Below, one piece after another: positions 57,403 through 64,000 of a stretch of 64,000 nucleotides of DNA (position 1 is the first letter of the stretch; each line of letters starts with the position of its first letter). Made by a program: the position numbers and the translations under genes. The notes under the pieces were generated by a model. The model did no database searches and had not been told where the DNA came from. It worked only from the letters and a program-made list of their open reading frames with translations. The stretch comes from Magnetococcales bacterium (GTDB taxonomy: Bacteria; Pseudomonadota; Magnetococcia; Magnetococcales; UBA8363), in the NCBI GenBank assembly GCA_015228925.1, contig JADGCQ010000002.1, forward strand, positions 1 to 64,000. The letters are read 5' to 3'.

Positions 57403-57478
57403 GGGGATGTAGCTCAATTGGGAGAGCGCCTGCTTTGCAAGCAGGAGGTCGTCGGTTCGATCCCGTCCATCTCCACCA
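57403..57478 (+). tRNA. tRNA-Ala (anticodon TGC), probable attachment site of the downstream element
   Basis: 76 nt including the encoded CCA; acceptor GGGGATG with CATCTCC, anticodon loop TTTGCAA (TGC). A tyrosine integrase gene begins 160 bp past its 3' end in the orientation typical of tRNA-integrated islands, so the 3' half is probably the attachment core. The far end lies outside the window, so the duplicated core cannot be seen. Confidence 0.93.
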
Positions 57479-57486
57479 AAACTATA

Positions 57487-57555
57487 TCCGAAGCAGTCCG
57501 AAGAGAACGAAATAACCCGCAAAATCAACGATTGCGGGTTTTTTTGTGTCCGAAG
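57487..57555. repeat. Direct TCCGAAG repeats, candidate integrase arm sites
   Basis: TCCGAAG occurs at 57487-57493, 57497-57503 and 57549-57555, between tRNA-Ala and the integrase gene, with a related TGCCGAGG nearby. P4-like integrases bind short direct repeats next to the attachment core, so these fit arm-type sites. Confidence 0.45.
57514..57545 (+). terminator. Rho-independent terminator after tRNA-Ala
   Basis: AACCCGCAA (57514-57522) pairs with TTGCGGGTT (57532-57540), followed by five more T residues. It would end the tRNA transcript before the integrase promoter. Confidence 0.85.
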
Positions 57556-57572
57556 TGTGCCGAGGAAATGCG

Positions 57573-57638
57573 TTGACAGCCAGAATATTTGGGGGCATCT
57601 ATGGGGGCATGATTTTATTTTCAGAAGGAGATGCCCCC
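57573..57638 (+). promoter_or_regulatory. Integrase promoter and inverted repeat covering its ribosome-binding site
   Basis: A TTGACA box lies at 57573-57578. GGGGGCATCT at 57591-57600 pairs perfectly with AGATGCCCCC at 57629-57638, and a second GGGGGCAT at 57603-57610 can pair with the same partner. The ribosome-binding site AGAAGGAG (57623-57630) runs into this stem, 9 bp before the start. It may be an operator (three half-sites) or an RNA structure that hides the ribosome-binding site. The -10 box is weak. Confidence 0.5.
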
Positions 57639-57639
57639 A

Positions 57640-58854
57640 ATGCCTCTGACCGACACAGCAACCAAACAGGCCAAGCCCAAGGAAAAGCTTTTCCGACTCT
57701 CTGATGCTGGGGGGCTTTACTTGGAAGTTACCCCAAGTGGTGGAAAACTGTGGCGACTCAAATACCGATTTGGGGGCAAGGAGAAACGGTTAGCTTTTGG
57801 GGTCTATCCTGAAGTGTCTTTGAAACAAGCCCGTGAACGGCGTGATGAAGCCCGCCGACTTCTGGCCGAGGGTATTGACCCTGGCGAACACCGGAAGATC
57901 ACCAGGGCCATGGATAAGAGCCGCACCGAGGATACTTTTGAAGCGGTTGCCCGTGAATGGTTCTCGAAGTTTTCACCAACGTGGGCAGAGACGCATTCCA
58001 GCAAAATCATTCGACGGCTTGAGGTGGATATTTTTCCCTGGCTGGGTGGGCGTCCAGTCAAAGAGATTTCCGCATTGGAGTTGCTGACCGTCCTACGTCG
58101 CATTGAAGACCGTGGAGCGTTGGACACTGCGCACCGTGCTAAACAGAATTGCGGACAAGTGTTTCGATATGCTGTTGCAACGGGTCGAGCCGAATATGAC
58201 CCATCGTCTGCCTTGCGTGGTGCGCTTCCTCCCGCCAAGGGTGGGCATTTCCCTTCCATCGTTGAACCCCAGGCCGTTGGGGAACTGCTCCGGGCCATTG
58301 ATGGTTATTCGGGATCCTACGTTACCAAATGCGCCTTGCGGTTGGCTCCGTTGGTCTTTGTCAGGCCGGGTGAACTCCGGCACGCTGAATGGGCTGAATT
58401 TGATCTTGATAACGCGACATGGACCATTCCAGGCGAAAAGATGAAAGCGGGGGAAAAACACATCGTTCCTTTATCCATCCAGGCGGTTGCCATCCTCCGA
58501 GAGATTCAACCACTTACCGGAAGCGGGAAATATGTGTTCCCTGGGGAGCGCACCACCACCCGTCCGATGAGTGAAAACACCGTCCTGGCCGCTTTGCGTC
58601 GCATGGGGTATCCCGTTGGCGCAATGACAGGGCATGGCTTCCGGTCCATGGCCAGCACGATCCTGAATGAACAGGGTTGGCACCGGGACGCCATAGAACG
58701 TCAATTGGCGCATGGGGAACGCGATGCCGTGCGAGCCGCTTACAATCACGCCGAACACATGCCAGAACGCAAAAAGATGATGCAAGCTTGGGCAGATTAT
58801 TTGGACCAACTGGCAGGGAGAAACGTGGTGCCGATCAAAGCAAAGGCAGTTTAA
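57640..58854 (+). CDS. P4-type tyrosine integrase
   Basis: Site-specific recombinase of the integrative element. ATG 57640 (MPLTDTATKQAKPKEK) is chosen because AGAAGGAG lies 9 bp upstream; ATG 57631 touches that site. It has an N-terminal DUF4102 arm-binding domain, a core-binding domain and a catalytic domain with RPGELRHAEW (Arg), GHGFRSMASTIL (His-x-x-Arg), LAHG and AAYNHAEHM (Tyr nucleophile). 404 residues is normal and all catalytic residues are present, so it is probably active. Confidence 0.93.
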   Translation: MPLTDTATKQAKPKEKLFRLSDAGGLYLEVTPSGGKLWRLKYRFGGKEKRLAFGVYPEVSLKQARERRDEARRLLAEGIDPGEHRKITRAMDKSRTEDTFEAVAREWFSKFSPTWAETHSSKIIRRLEVDIFPWLGGRPVKEISALELLTVLRRIEDRGALDTAHRAKQNCGQVFRYAVATGRAEYDPSSALRGALPPAKGGHFPSIVEPQAVGELLRAIDGYSGSYVTKCALRLAPLVFVRPGELRHAEWAEFDLDNATWTIPGEKMKAGEKHIVPLSIQAVAILREIQPLTGSGKYVFPGERTTTRPMSENTVLAALRRMGYPVGAMTGHGFRSMASTILNEQGWHRDAIERQLAHGERDAVRAAYNHAEHMPERKKMMQAWADYLDQLAGRNVVPIKAKAV

Positions 58855-58946
58855 CCCTGCACCAAGATACCCGGTCTACCGCGACGGCGGGAAAAGGTGG
58901 AAACCTCAACTACCCTGGCCGGGTCCATTATTGAGGACGCCAGAGG

Positions 58947-59687
58947 ATGCGTAATATGAAAACGTGGAGAACGGTGGGTGAACAACTAAAATACGCAATG
59001 AAATTCATGATTTCAGAAGATGATAATCGGCTTACCGCTACAGAGGCATTGTCCTGTGCTGAAGAGGCAATAGATAAATTAGATTGGATACGGTGGCATC
59101 ACATTGAAGACTTCGGGGAAGCGGATATATACAGGCTTAAACGAAAAGCTGAAGCAAAGCCCGTTATTCTTGAAAACTCCCGAAAAGCATTTCCTCAATT
59201 CTTGATCGATGGCCTATATATTGGATACGGTTATGTTGATGTTCTATCAGAGAAACGAGAGCCAATAAAGCCACATCTATGGGAGTTTCTTGTCATCGAT
59301 TACGACAAGAACTCAGCATCAGGAGGCGGTATATCCTATAATGGGTTGCGTTTTTTGGTTAGGCGGGAATTGACCCCCGATGAGAGGGAAGAAATTGACC
59401 AAGAAGTGTCAAATACGATTATCCCGCCAGGAAAAGTTCCTTCATCAGTCAAGATTGTTCTGCCAGAGGAACCCATAAAGTTTCAAATGGTAAAAGAAAC
59501 TGTCCACCCTTTAGCAACGGGAAAGAAAGAAACGCCATTGGATCGGAAGCACCGTTTGGAGAAATGGCTTAAAGAAGAGATGGCCGTTAATCCGAGAGGA
59601 GCAAAGACTCGCGTGGCAAAGAGAGAAGGCATTACCACTCAAGCACTTGCCAAGATTTTTAAGAACTACCATGGCCTTGACCCCTAA
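58947..59687 (+). CDS. Uncharacterised protein of the integrative element
   Basis: 246 residues, soluble, more AT-rich in codon use than its neighbours. The N-terminus is helical (LTATEALSCAEEAIDKLDWIRWH), the middle mixed with LWEFLVIDYDKNSAS, and the C-terminal 50 residues (LEKWLKEEMAVNPRGAKTRVAKREGITTQALAKIFKNYHG) form a probable helix-turn-helix. No family is recognised. It lies between the integrase and alpA, a cargo position in such elements, so a regulatory or accessory role is possible. Confidence 0.65.
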   Translation: MRNMKTWRTVGEQLKYAMKFMISEDDNRLTATEALSCAEEAIDKLDWIRWHHIEDFGEADIYRLKRKAEAKPVILENSRKAFPQFLIDGLYIGYGYVDVLSEKREPIKPHLWEFLVIDYDKNSASGGGISYNGLRFLVRRELTPDEREEIDQEVSNTIIPPGKVPSSVKIVLPEEPIKFQMVKETVHPLATGKKETPLDRKHRLEKWLKEEMAVNPRGAKTRVAKREGITTQALAKIFKNYHGLDP

Positions 59688-59695
59688 AAAAGAAC

Positions 59696-59841
59696 GTAAC
59701 CGTTACGTAAGGGTTACCTTTCAACAAAAAAATAATAAATAATTATAATAAGTTGAAACAATTTTTAAATGCAACTTGACAGTAACCCGGTTACCTAGCG
59801 CAATTAAGGAACCTCTACCAACCAATGGTTAATGAGGTTCC
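59696..59841 (+). promoter_or_regulatory. alpA control region: GTAAC/GTTAC operators, promoter and SD-covering stem
   Basis: GTAAC-c-GTTAC at 59696-59706, GTAAgg-GTTAC at 59707-59717 and GTAACccgGTTAC at 59782-59794 are three copies of one palindrome. The last overlaps a TTGACA box (59777-59782) with a possible -10 near 59801 at 18 bp spacing. GGAACCTC (59808-59815) pairs with GAGGTTCC (59834-59841), which contains the GAGG ribosome-binding site of alpA (ATG 59845). This suggests repression at both DNA and RNA level. Confidence 0.6.
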
Positions 59842-59844
59842 AAA

Positions 59845-60078
59845 ATGTCCAAACAAGATTTTTCCCCCACCGAAATCGTACCGCCCCCATACACCCCTCT
59901 CGACAAAATTTTACGGCGTCCTGCCGTGTCCGAAATCACTGGGTTGAGCCGGTCCACCCTTCATGACTACGTGCGAAAAGGAATTTTTCCTGTCCCCGTC
60001 AAGCTTGGGCCGCGAAACGTTGGTTGGAAAGCATCACAAGTCAGTGCATGGATTAATTCCCGTCATCCAAAAGGTTGA
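59845..60078 (+). CDS. AlpA-like regulator / excisionase
   Basis: 77 residues with the AlpA winged-HTH pattern: LRRPAVSEITGLSRSTLHDYVRKGIFPVPVKLG then VGWKASQVSAWINSR. Such proteins activate integrase or excision in P4-like islands. Its start lies 7 bp after GAGG in a stem, and the primase gene begins 14 bp after its stop. Confidence 0.88.
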   Translation: MSKQDFSPTEIVPPPYTPLDKILRRPAVSEITGLSRSTLHDYVRKGIFPVPVKLGPRNVGWKASQVSAWINSRHPKG

Positions 60079-60091
60079 GGGAGATTTTTTC

Positions 60092-62620
60092 ATGAGCCAG
60101 AAAAACGAAACCCCCATCGATGGATGGGGGCGGTCTTACGGGCGTTCGGGACGCTCTGAAGGAAGCCCGATTGTGCCGGATTCGGGCGTCCCTTTCCAGG
60201 GAAAAAATCCCCGTCTGGATGTTGACCGAATCCGCCATGCGGCGGAAGGCCAGTGGGGGCGGATTCTCCCCGCTTTGGGATTGGAACCGAAATTCTTGTC
60301 CAACAAACATGGACCCTGCCCTTTTTGCGGCGGCACCGACCGTTTCCGACTCGACGACCGAAATGGCTCCGGGTCGTTTTTTTGCTCGCAGTGTGGGCCG
60401 GGTGACGGGTTTTCCATGGCGGCGCGGCTTCTGAGCCACGGGCAGCAGGATTTCCCGAAAACCCTTGGAGCGATTGCCGACGTGATTGGGATTGTAGACG
60501 ATTTGCAACCTGCCAAGAATCATTCCTCACCCAAGGCCGCACCACGGCACCCTGAATCGCTACCTGATCGAGCCGCACAGGCTGCCGAAAAGGCGTCCAT
60601 CGTTTGGCGTGCATCGACCCCAGCACGGGAAGATCACGGGTATTTGCAGCGAAAAGGTGTTCAAGCAACGGAAACATTGAAGGAAATCTGCCTTGATAAA
60701 CTGGTCGAAATCATCGGATACCGTCCAAAAGGCAAGTCTGGGCCATTCCAGGGTGAAACGGTGTTGGTTGCGCCGATCCGCGTGGGCGACGAGTTGACGA
60801 GTCTATCCCTGGTCGATCCAGATGGCAGAAAACATTTCCTGGCTGGTGGGCAACTCAAGGGCGGCTATTGGTCTACGCAACCCCTCCCAGGGGGCGATTT
60901 GCCGGGGCTTTGGTTTTTGATAGGGGAAGGGATCGGCACATGCCTTTCCGCGTGCCATGCGGTTCCTGGGGCTGTTGGCGTGTCGGCTATGATGAATTCC
61001 AACCTGCCCGCCGTCTCTCAATTCCTCCGGGGGCGATTTCCAAGGGCGAAAATCACCCTCTTGGCCGACGTTGAAAAGAAATCTGGCGCACCGGACAAGT
61101 TCGCGGTCCAATCCGCAATGGCCATCGGTGGATTTTTGGTCATCCCCGATTTTGGCGAAGCCCGCCAGGAAAAAGACACCGACATTAATGATGTTCATCG
61201 GCTCTTTGGCCTGGAAAAGGTACGTCTTTCCATCGAGTTGGCGCGTATCGTCAAGGCTGTTGCCGAGGCACGACCAGGGCCGATCCTGGGGGGGCATTCT
61301 GGCATGAACGTCATGTCGGGAAATCTCCCCAACCATGGCGTTGGCTATCGGCGGATGGCTGAAGTTCAAGCTGAACCTGTTCAATGGCTTTGGCCTGGAC
61401 GGATTGCCAAAAAGAAACTGACATTACAAGCGGGTGATCCTGGCCTTGGAAAAAGTCAAATCGGCCTATATCAAGCTGCGGTCGTTTCGACAGGCGGTCT
61501 ATGGCCGGATGGAAGCCAATGTTCCAGGCCAGGAAACGTGGTGATCATCAGTGTTGAGGACGATCCAAGCGACACTATCAAGCCTCGACTTGAGGCATGT
61601 GGCGCGGACATGAACAAAATTTTCATTCTTGAAGCTATTCACGACGTTGATTCCCAAGGGCGAAAACGGAAGCGCGGATTCAACCTTCAAGAGGATTTGG
61701 GCCGTTTGGAAACGATGATCGACCAAATCGGTGGAGCAGATTTAATCCTCGTTGACCCGGTGTCAGCATACGTCGGGCGTACCGACAGCTACAAAAACTC
61801 CGATGTTCGGGCGTTGCTCGCACCCCTGTCCGATTTGGCGTCCAGGCGGGAATGTGCGGTCGTCGCTGTTTCTCATCTAGCGAAATCCGGTTCCAGCGCA
61901 ATGACCAAAATCTCTGGCAGTTTGGGCTTTATTGCGGCGGCACGGGCGGGCTACTTGATCGTCAAAGATCCAATCGACAAAGAGAAGCGACTTTTCTTAC
62001 CAGTTAAAAACAACATCGGCATCGACCAGACGGGGTTTGCCTTCCGTATTCAATCGGTGGAATTGCCATCAGGCATCCAGACTTCCAAAATTGGATGGGA
62101 AGCGGACCAGATTTCAACTACAGCAGATGAGGCGTTGGCCGCGCAGTGTTCCAACCAAGAGGAAAGATCACAACTGGACGAGGCAAAGGAATTTTTGGTG
62201 GACCAATTAAAGAACGGGCCAATCGATGTGCAAAAGATCAAAACCGAATCGCGGGGGGCAGGCGTTTCGGAAATTACCCTTCGCCGAGCAAAAACCGCAC
62301 TGAAAATCAAACCCAGGAAGGAACCTATCTCAGGAAGGTGGAAATGGGCCTTGCCCCCTTCCAGTGATGAAAAAAGAGGCACTGCCAACCAAGATGCTCA
62401 TCCACCCACCCACGATCACCTTGATCACCTTGATCACCTTGATCAACATGCATCACACACATCATATAAAAATAATATAAATAATAATAACCCCAGGATA
62501 CCTTCTATAGGAAAACTAATAGAAGGTGATCAAGGTGATCAACATGCTCATGATGATCGTGGGTGGGGGGATGAGCATCTTGGTCAGATTGACCTTGAAA
62601 ATAACGGGGAGATTTTTTGA
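60092..62620 (+). CDS. Primase-helicase with zinc ribbon, Toprim and RepA-like ATPase domains
   Basis: Replication protein of the element. ATG 60092 follows GAGGGAG at 8 bp; an earlier in-frame start overlaps alpA. Zinc ribbon CPFCGGTDRF and FCSQCGPGDGF (about 75-115), a Toprim region (WFLIGEGIGTCLSA, ITLLADVEKKS, DTDINDV), then a RecA/RepA-like ATPase with GDPGLGKS, VIISVEDDPSD, LILVDPVSAY and AVSHLAKSGSSAMTKISGS. A C-terminal helical domain and an Asp/His/Asn-rich tail, partly encoded by 9-bp repeats, end the protein. 842 residues. Confidence 0.9.
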   Translation: MSQKNETPIDGWGRSYGRSGRSEGSPIVPDSGVPFQGKNPRLDVDRIRHAAEGQWGRILPALGLEPKFLSNKHGPCPFCGGTDRFRLDDRNGSGSFFCSQCGPGDGFSMAARLLSHGQQDFPKTLGAIADVIGIVDDLQPAKNHSSPKAAPRHPESLPDRAAQAAEKASIVWRASTPAREDHGYLQRKGVQATETLKEICLDKLVEIIGYRPKGKSGPFQGETVLVAPIRVGDELTSLSLVDPDGRKHFLAGGQLKGGYWSTQPLPGGDLPGLWFLIGEGIGTCLSACHAVPGAVGVSAMMNSNLPAVSQFLRGRFPRAKITLLADVEKKSGAPDKFAVQSAMAIGGFLVIPDFGEARQEKDTDINDVHRLFGLEKVRLSIELARIVKAVAEARPGPILGGHSGMNVMSGNLPNHGVGYRRMAEVQAEPVQWLWPGRIAKKKLTLQAGDPGLGKSQIGLYQAAVVSTGGLWPDGSQCSRPGNVVIISVEDDPSDTIKPRLEACGADMNKIFILEAIHDVDSQGRKRKRGFNLQEDLGRLETMIDQIGGADLILVDPVSAYVGRTDSYKNSDVRALLAPLSDLASRRECAVVAVSHLAKSGSSAMTKISGSLGFIAAARAGYLIVKDPIDKEKRLFLPVKNNIGIDQTGFAFRIQSVELPSGIQTSKIGWEADQISTTADEALAAQCSNQEERSQLDEAKEFLVDQLKNGPIDVQKIKTESRGAGVSEITLRRAKTALKIKPRKEPISGRWKWALPPSSDEKRGTANQDAHPPTHDHLDHLDHLDQHASHTSYKNNINNNNPRIPSIGKLIEGDQGDQHAHDDRGWGDEHLGQIDLENNGEIF
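62414..62547. repeat. TGATCA-centred iterons with inverted partner, candidate origin
   Basis: Four 9-bp units of TTGATCACC type run from about 62414 to 62447 (the last ends AAC). GGTGATCAA occurs twice at 62525-62542 in the opposite orientation, and AACATGC follows both groups. CCTTCTAT and ATAGAAGG form an inner stem. The whole could fold into a cruciform, or bind the primase-helicase as iterons. It lies in the 3' end of that gene, where P4-like elements can carry their origin. Confidence 0.5.
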
Positions 62621-62621
62621 C

Positions 62622-63317
62622 ATGGGCGTCCAACACGTTTTTGAATCACTCAAAAAATCTGGATTGAAGGTTTCTATCCTGGATGGTGATCAGCTTTTGG
62701 TTACTCCACGCGAAAAGATCACAGCCGAATCCCGCGCCATGATCCGGGAACATAAGGCTGGGTTGGTTCGTTTGCTCCAAGGCGTGGCCACCGGCACCCC
62801 AAATCCCCCTCCTGGAAGGCCCACCACTTTTCTCCAAGAACCCGGCACCCCAACTCCCGACAGCCACAACCAGGCGGAAGAATCGCTGATCATGACGGGT
62901 GAAGACGCCTTCCAGGAAAGATCCTCTATCATCGAGTCCGAGGGTAGGATCCCACGGGATTGGGCTGAGGGGTTGGCGCGGATCGCCACCATGGACAGGC
63001 CGAATGACATTCCACCCCGACGTTGGGAGATGATCGTCAAGACGGCGGCAATATTCGCGGAACGGTGGGCGGCGGAGGCTTCCCGACTCGGATGGACCAC
63101 GGAAGAGGTTTTCGGGATTCATCAACATGGGCCAAACGTTCGGTTCGATTCGATGGGGCTGGTTTATTCCTTGGCCGACGACCGGGTAAGCCTTGAATCC
63201 ATCGACCATGAAAAGGCCGTGATCCGGGTAAACAACGGGGCTGTGCAAACCTTTCGGCGCGAACCCTCTGGAAGGTCTGCCGTTCGTTTGCTATGGGATC
63301 AAGGAAGGCAGCAATGA
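62622..63317 (+). CDS. Protein with TubC-like N-terminal domain
   Basis: ATG 62622 follows GGGGAGA; a longer frame to 62526 would lie in the repeat region. The first ~50 residues (VFESLKKSGLKVSILDGDQLLVTPREKITAESRAMIREHKAGLVRLL) match the TubC docking-domain pattern, seen both in NRPS assembly lines and in proteins next to P4-like primases. The remainder is Pro/Gly-rich, then helical (EMIVKTAAIFAERWAAEASRLGW) and a beta C-terminus. Function unknown. ATGA overlap with the next gene. Confidence 0.68.
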   Translation: MGVQHVFESLKKSGLKVSILDGDQLLVTPREKITAESRAMIREHKAGLVRLLQGVATGTPNPPPGRPTTFLQEPGTPTPDSHNQAEESLIMTGEDAFQERSSIIESEGRIPRDWAEGLARIATMDRPNDIPPRRWEMIVKTAAIFAERWAAEASRLGWTTEEVFGIHQHGPNVRFDSMGLVYSLADDRVSLESIDHEKAVIRVNNGAVQTFRREPSGRSAVRLLWDQGRQQ

Positions 63318-63820
63318 AGGGCATTTGGCTTTCAATGGCCGACGTGACCAAGGCATTTCAACGCGGAGAAATTTCGTTTTCAAAGGCCGTCCAACTGGCA
63401 AAGGACATCAGAAGCCGGGAACTTGAGGGAGATTCTTATTGCCAATCATCCGAAAAAAGAGAGGAGTTTACGATGAAAATTTATCCTGAATTTATTGTTG
63501 CGGCATATCTTATCAACCAAGGCTGTGAAGCCGACCCCAAGTTTCTTGATACCGAAGAAGGAATGGAAATCCTTCTCGAAATGATTCGACATGCTCCACC
63601 CAACTTTCACGACCAGTTGAGGGCAAAACTTCTTGAAGTCAGGGGGCCACTTCCAAAGCCGCATGGCTTCGGCGATGACGGGAAACCGCTATTTCTCCCC
63701 AGCCAAATTGCCGCATGGGCCGGAACAACGGAGTCTTACGTAAAAGAACATCTCGAAGAATTACAAACCGAATATGGAGAAGACTATTACCATCGGGGTC
63801 CAGTCCATCCGTGCCAGTGA
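63314..63820 (+). CDS. Uncharacterised protein of the integrative element
   Basis: 168 residues from ATG 63314, overlapping the previous stop, with AAGGAAGG 5 bp upstream. A strong GAGGAG before an in-frame ATG at 63473 (MKIYPEFIVAAYLINQG) offers a second start giving about 115 residues, so two products are possible. A C-terminal segment LPSQIAAWAGTTESYVKEHLEEL is HTH-like. No known family. Confidence 0.6.
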   Translation: MKGIWLSMADVTKAFQRGEISFSKAVQLAKDIRSRELEGDSYCQSSEKREEFTMKIYPEFIVAAYLINQGCEADPKFLDTEEGMEILLEMIRHAPPNFHDQLRAKLLEVRGPLPKPHGFGDDGKPLFLPSQIAAWAGTTESYVKEHLEELQTEYGEDYYHRGPVHPCQ

Positions 63821-63834
63821 GATGGGAAAGAGGC

Positions 63835-63863
63835 AAAGGGTGTAACCAGTCGTTACACCCTTT
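63835..63863. terminator. 12-bp perfect hairpin after the last complete gene
   Basis: AAAGGGTGTAAC (63835-63846) pairs exactly with GTTACACCCTTT (63852-63863) around a 5-nt loop, 15 bp after the stop codon. The T tract is part of the stem, so it is only a moderate terminator. It also contains the GTAAC/GTTAC halves of the alpA operators, so a regulatory role is an alternative. Confidence 0.6.
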
Positions 63864-63924
63864 CGGCTCTGAGAACATGCCTCGTCAAACCGTTTGTGGC
63901 GCGTCATCCCCTCAATGGCAAGGG

Positions 63925-64000
63925 GATGTTCATTTACGGCAAAAGACGCAGTAGAAAGGCTCCCATGATGGTTGTTGGGTCCTTCCAGGCTTGTTCACAT
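63925..64000 (+). CDS. Possible partial gene running off the window
   Basis: ATG 63925 opens a frame (MFIYGKRRSRKAPMMVV) that stays open to the window edge, 25 codons. AAGGGG lies almost against the start, which is too close for a good ribosome-binding site. It may be the start of the next gene of the element, or chance. Confidence 0.25.

Noticed and set aside
62526-62621. Upstream start for the TubC-domain protein
   Set aside because: It would translate the repeat region and primase tail; ATG 62622 has a ribosome-binding site and matches the domain start.

Overview
The window looks like a chromosomal segment of a Gram-negative proteobacterium. It carries LPS and outer-membrane assembly genes (lpxA, fabZ, ompH/skp, bamA), an RND efflux pump and lipoproteins. 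Three traits point, by inference only, to the Magnetococcales (Magnetococcia) or a close relative: a pyruvate:ferredoxin oxidoreductase split into two NifJ-like pieces, a high density of receiver/histidine-kinase proteins, and short C-rich palindromic repeats between genes. No magnetosome gene and no rRNA gene lies in the window.

Layout. 1-1.3 kb: arsenite methyltransferase arsM, bracketed by inverted copies of a short repeat. 1.4-5.4 kb: four signalling genes on the minus strand (histidine kinase with a dead receiver, receiver with a bare H-box segment, receiver-HD-GYP, receiver-ATPase). 5.4-6.4 kb: AT-rich non-coding DNA. 6.4-13 kb: SPOR lipoprotein, OmpA-family protein with calcium-type repeats, class A PBP, hybrid kinase. 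13.1-13.5 kb: a large nested hairpin repeat. 13.5-19.7 kb: a three-gene RND efflux operon with a divergent MarR regulator. 19.8-22.9 kb: zinc-ribbon/MORN protein and a TAXI-type binding protein. 22.9-25.9 kb: a small accessory island with two toxin-antitoxin pairs, a lone nucleotidyltransferase, an EndoIII-like [4Fe-4S] protein and a frameshifted gene. 26-27.8 kb: metallo-beta-lactamase-fold and HDOD proteins. 28-31.9 kb: yajC-secD-secF, an unknown gene and a receiver. 31.86-32.09 kb: a perfect 68-bp inverted-repeat element. 32.1-43.3 kb: a housekeeping operon on the minus strand running rpsB-tsf-pyrH-frr-uppS-cdsA-dxr-rseP-bamA-ompH-fabZ-lpxA, with lpxD absent from its usual place. 43.6-47.2 kb: a coiled-coil secreted protein, an unknown protein and a divergent EAL protein. 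47.3-51.1 kb: the split PFOR. 51.3-55.7 kb: an orphan AAA ATPase, then recR, ybaB, dnaX and the SRP RNA. 55.8-57.5 kb: tadA, a DUF2155-like gene and four tRNAs (Ser-GGA, Ser-GCT, Ile-GAT, Ala-TGC).

57.5-64 kb: an integrative element of P4-satellite style starts just after tRNA-Ala and runs off the window end. It encodes a tyrosine integrase, an unknown protein, an AlpA-like regulator, a zinc-ribbon/Toprim/RepA-like primase-helicase, a protein with a TubC-like N-terminus, and an unknown protein. The starts of the integrase and alpA genes both sit in inverted repeats that include the ribosome-binding site. GTAAC/GTTAC operators surround the alpA promoter. 9-bp TGATCA-centred repeats lie at the 3' end of the primase gene and could be a replication origin. 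This element and the family of nested hairpin repeats are the most interesting parts of the window.
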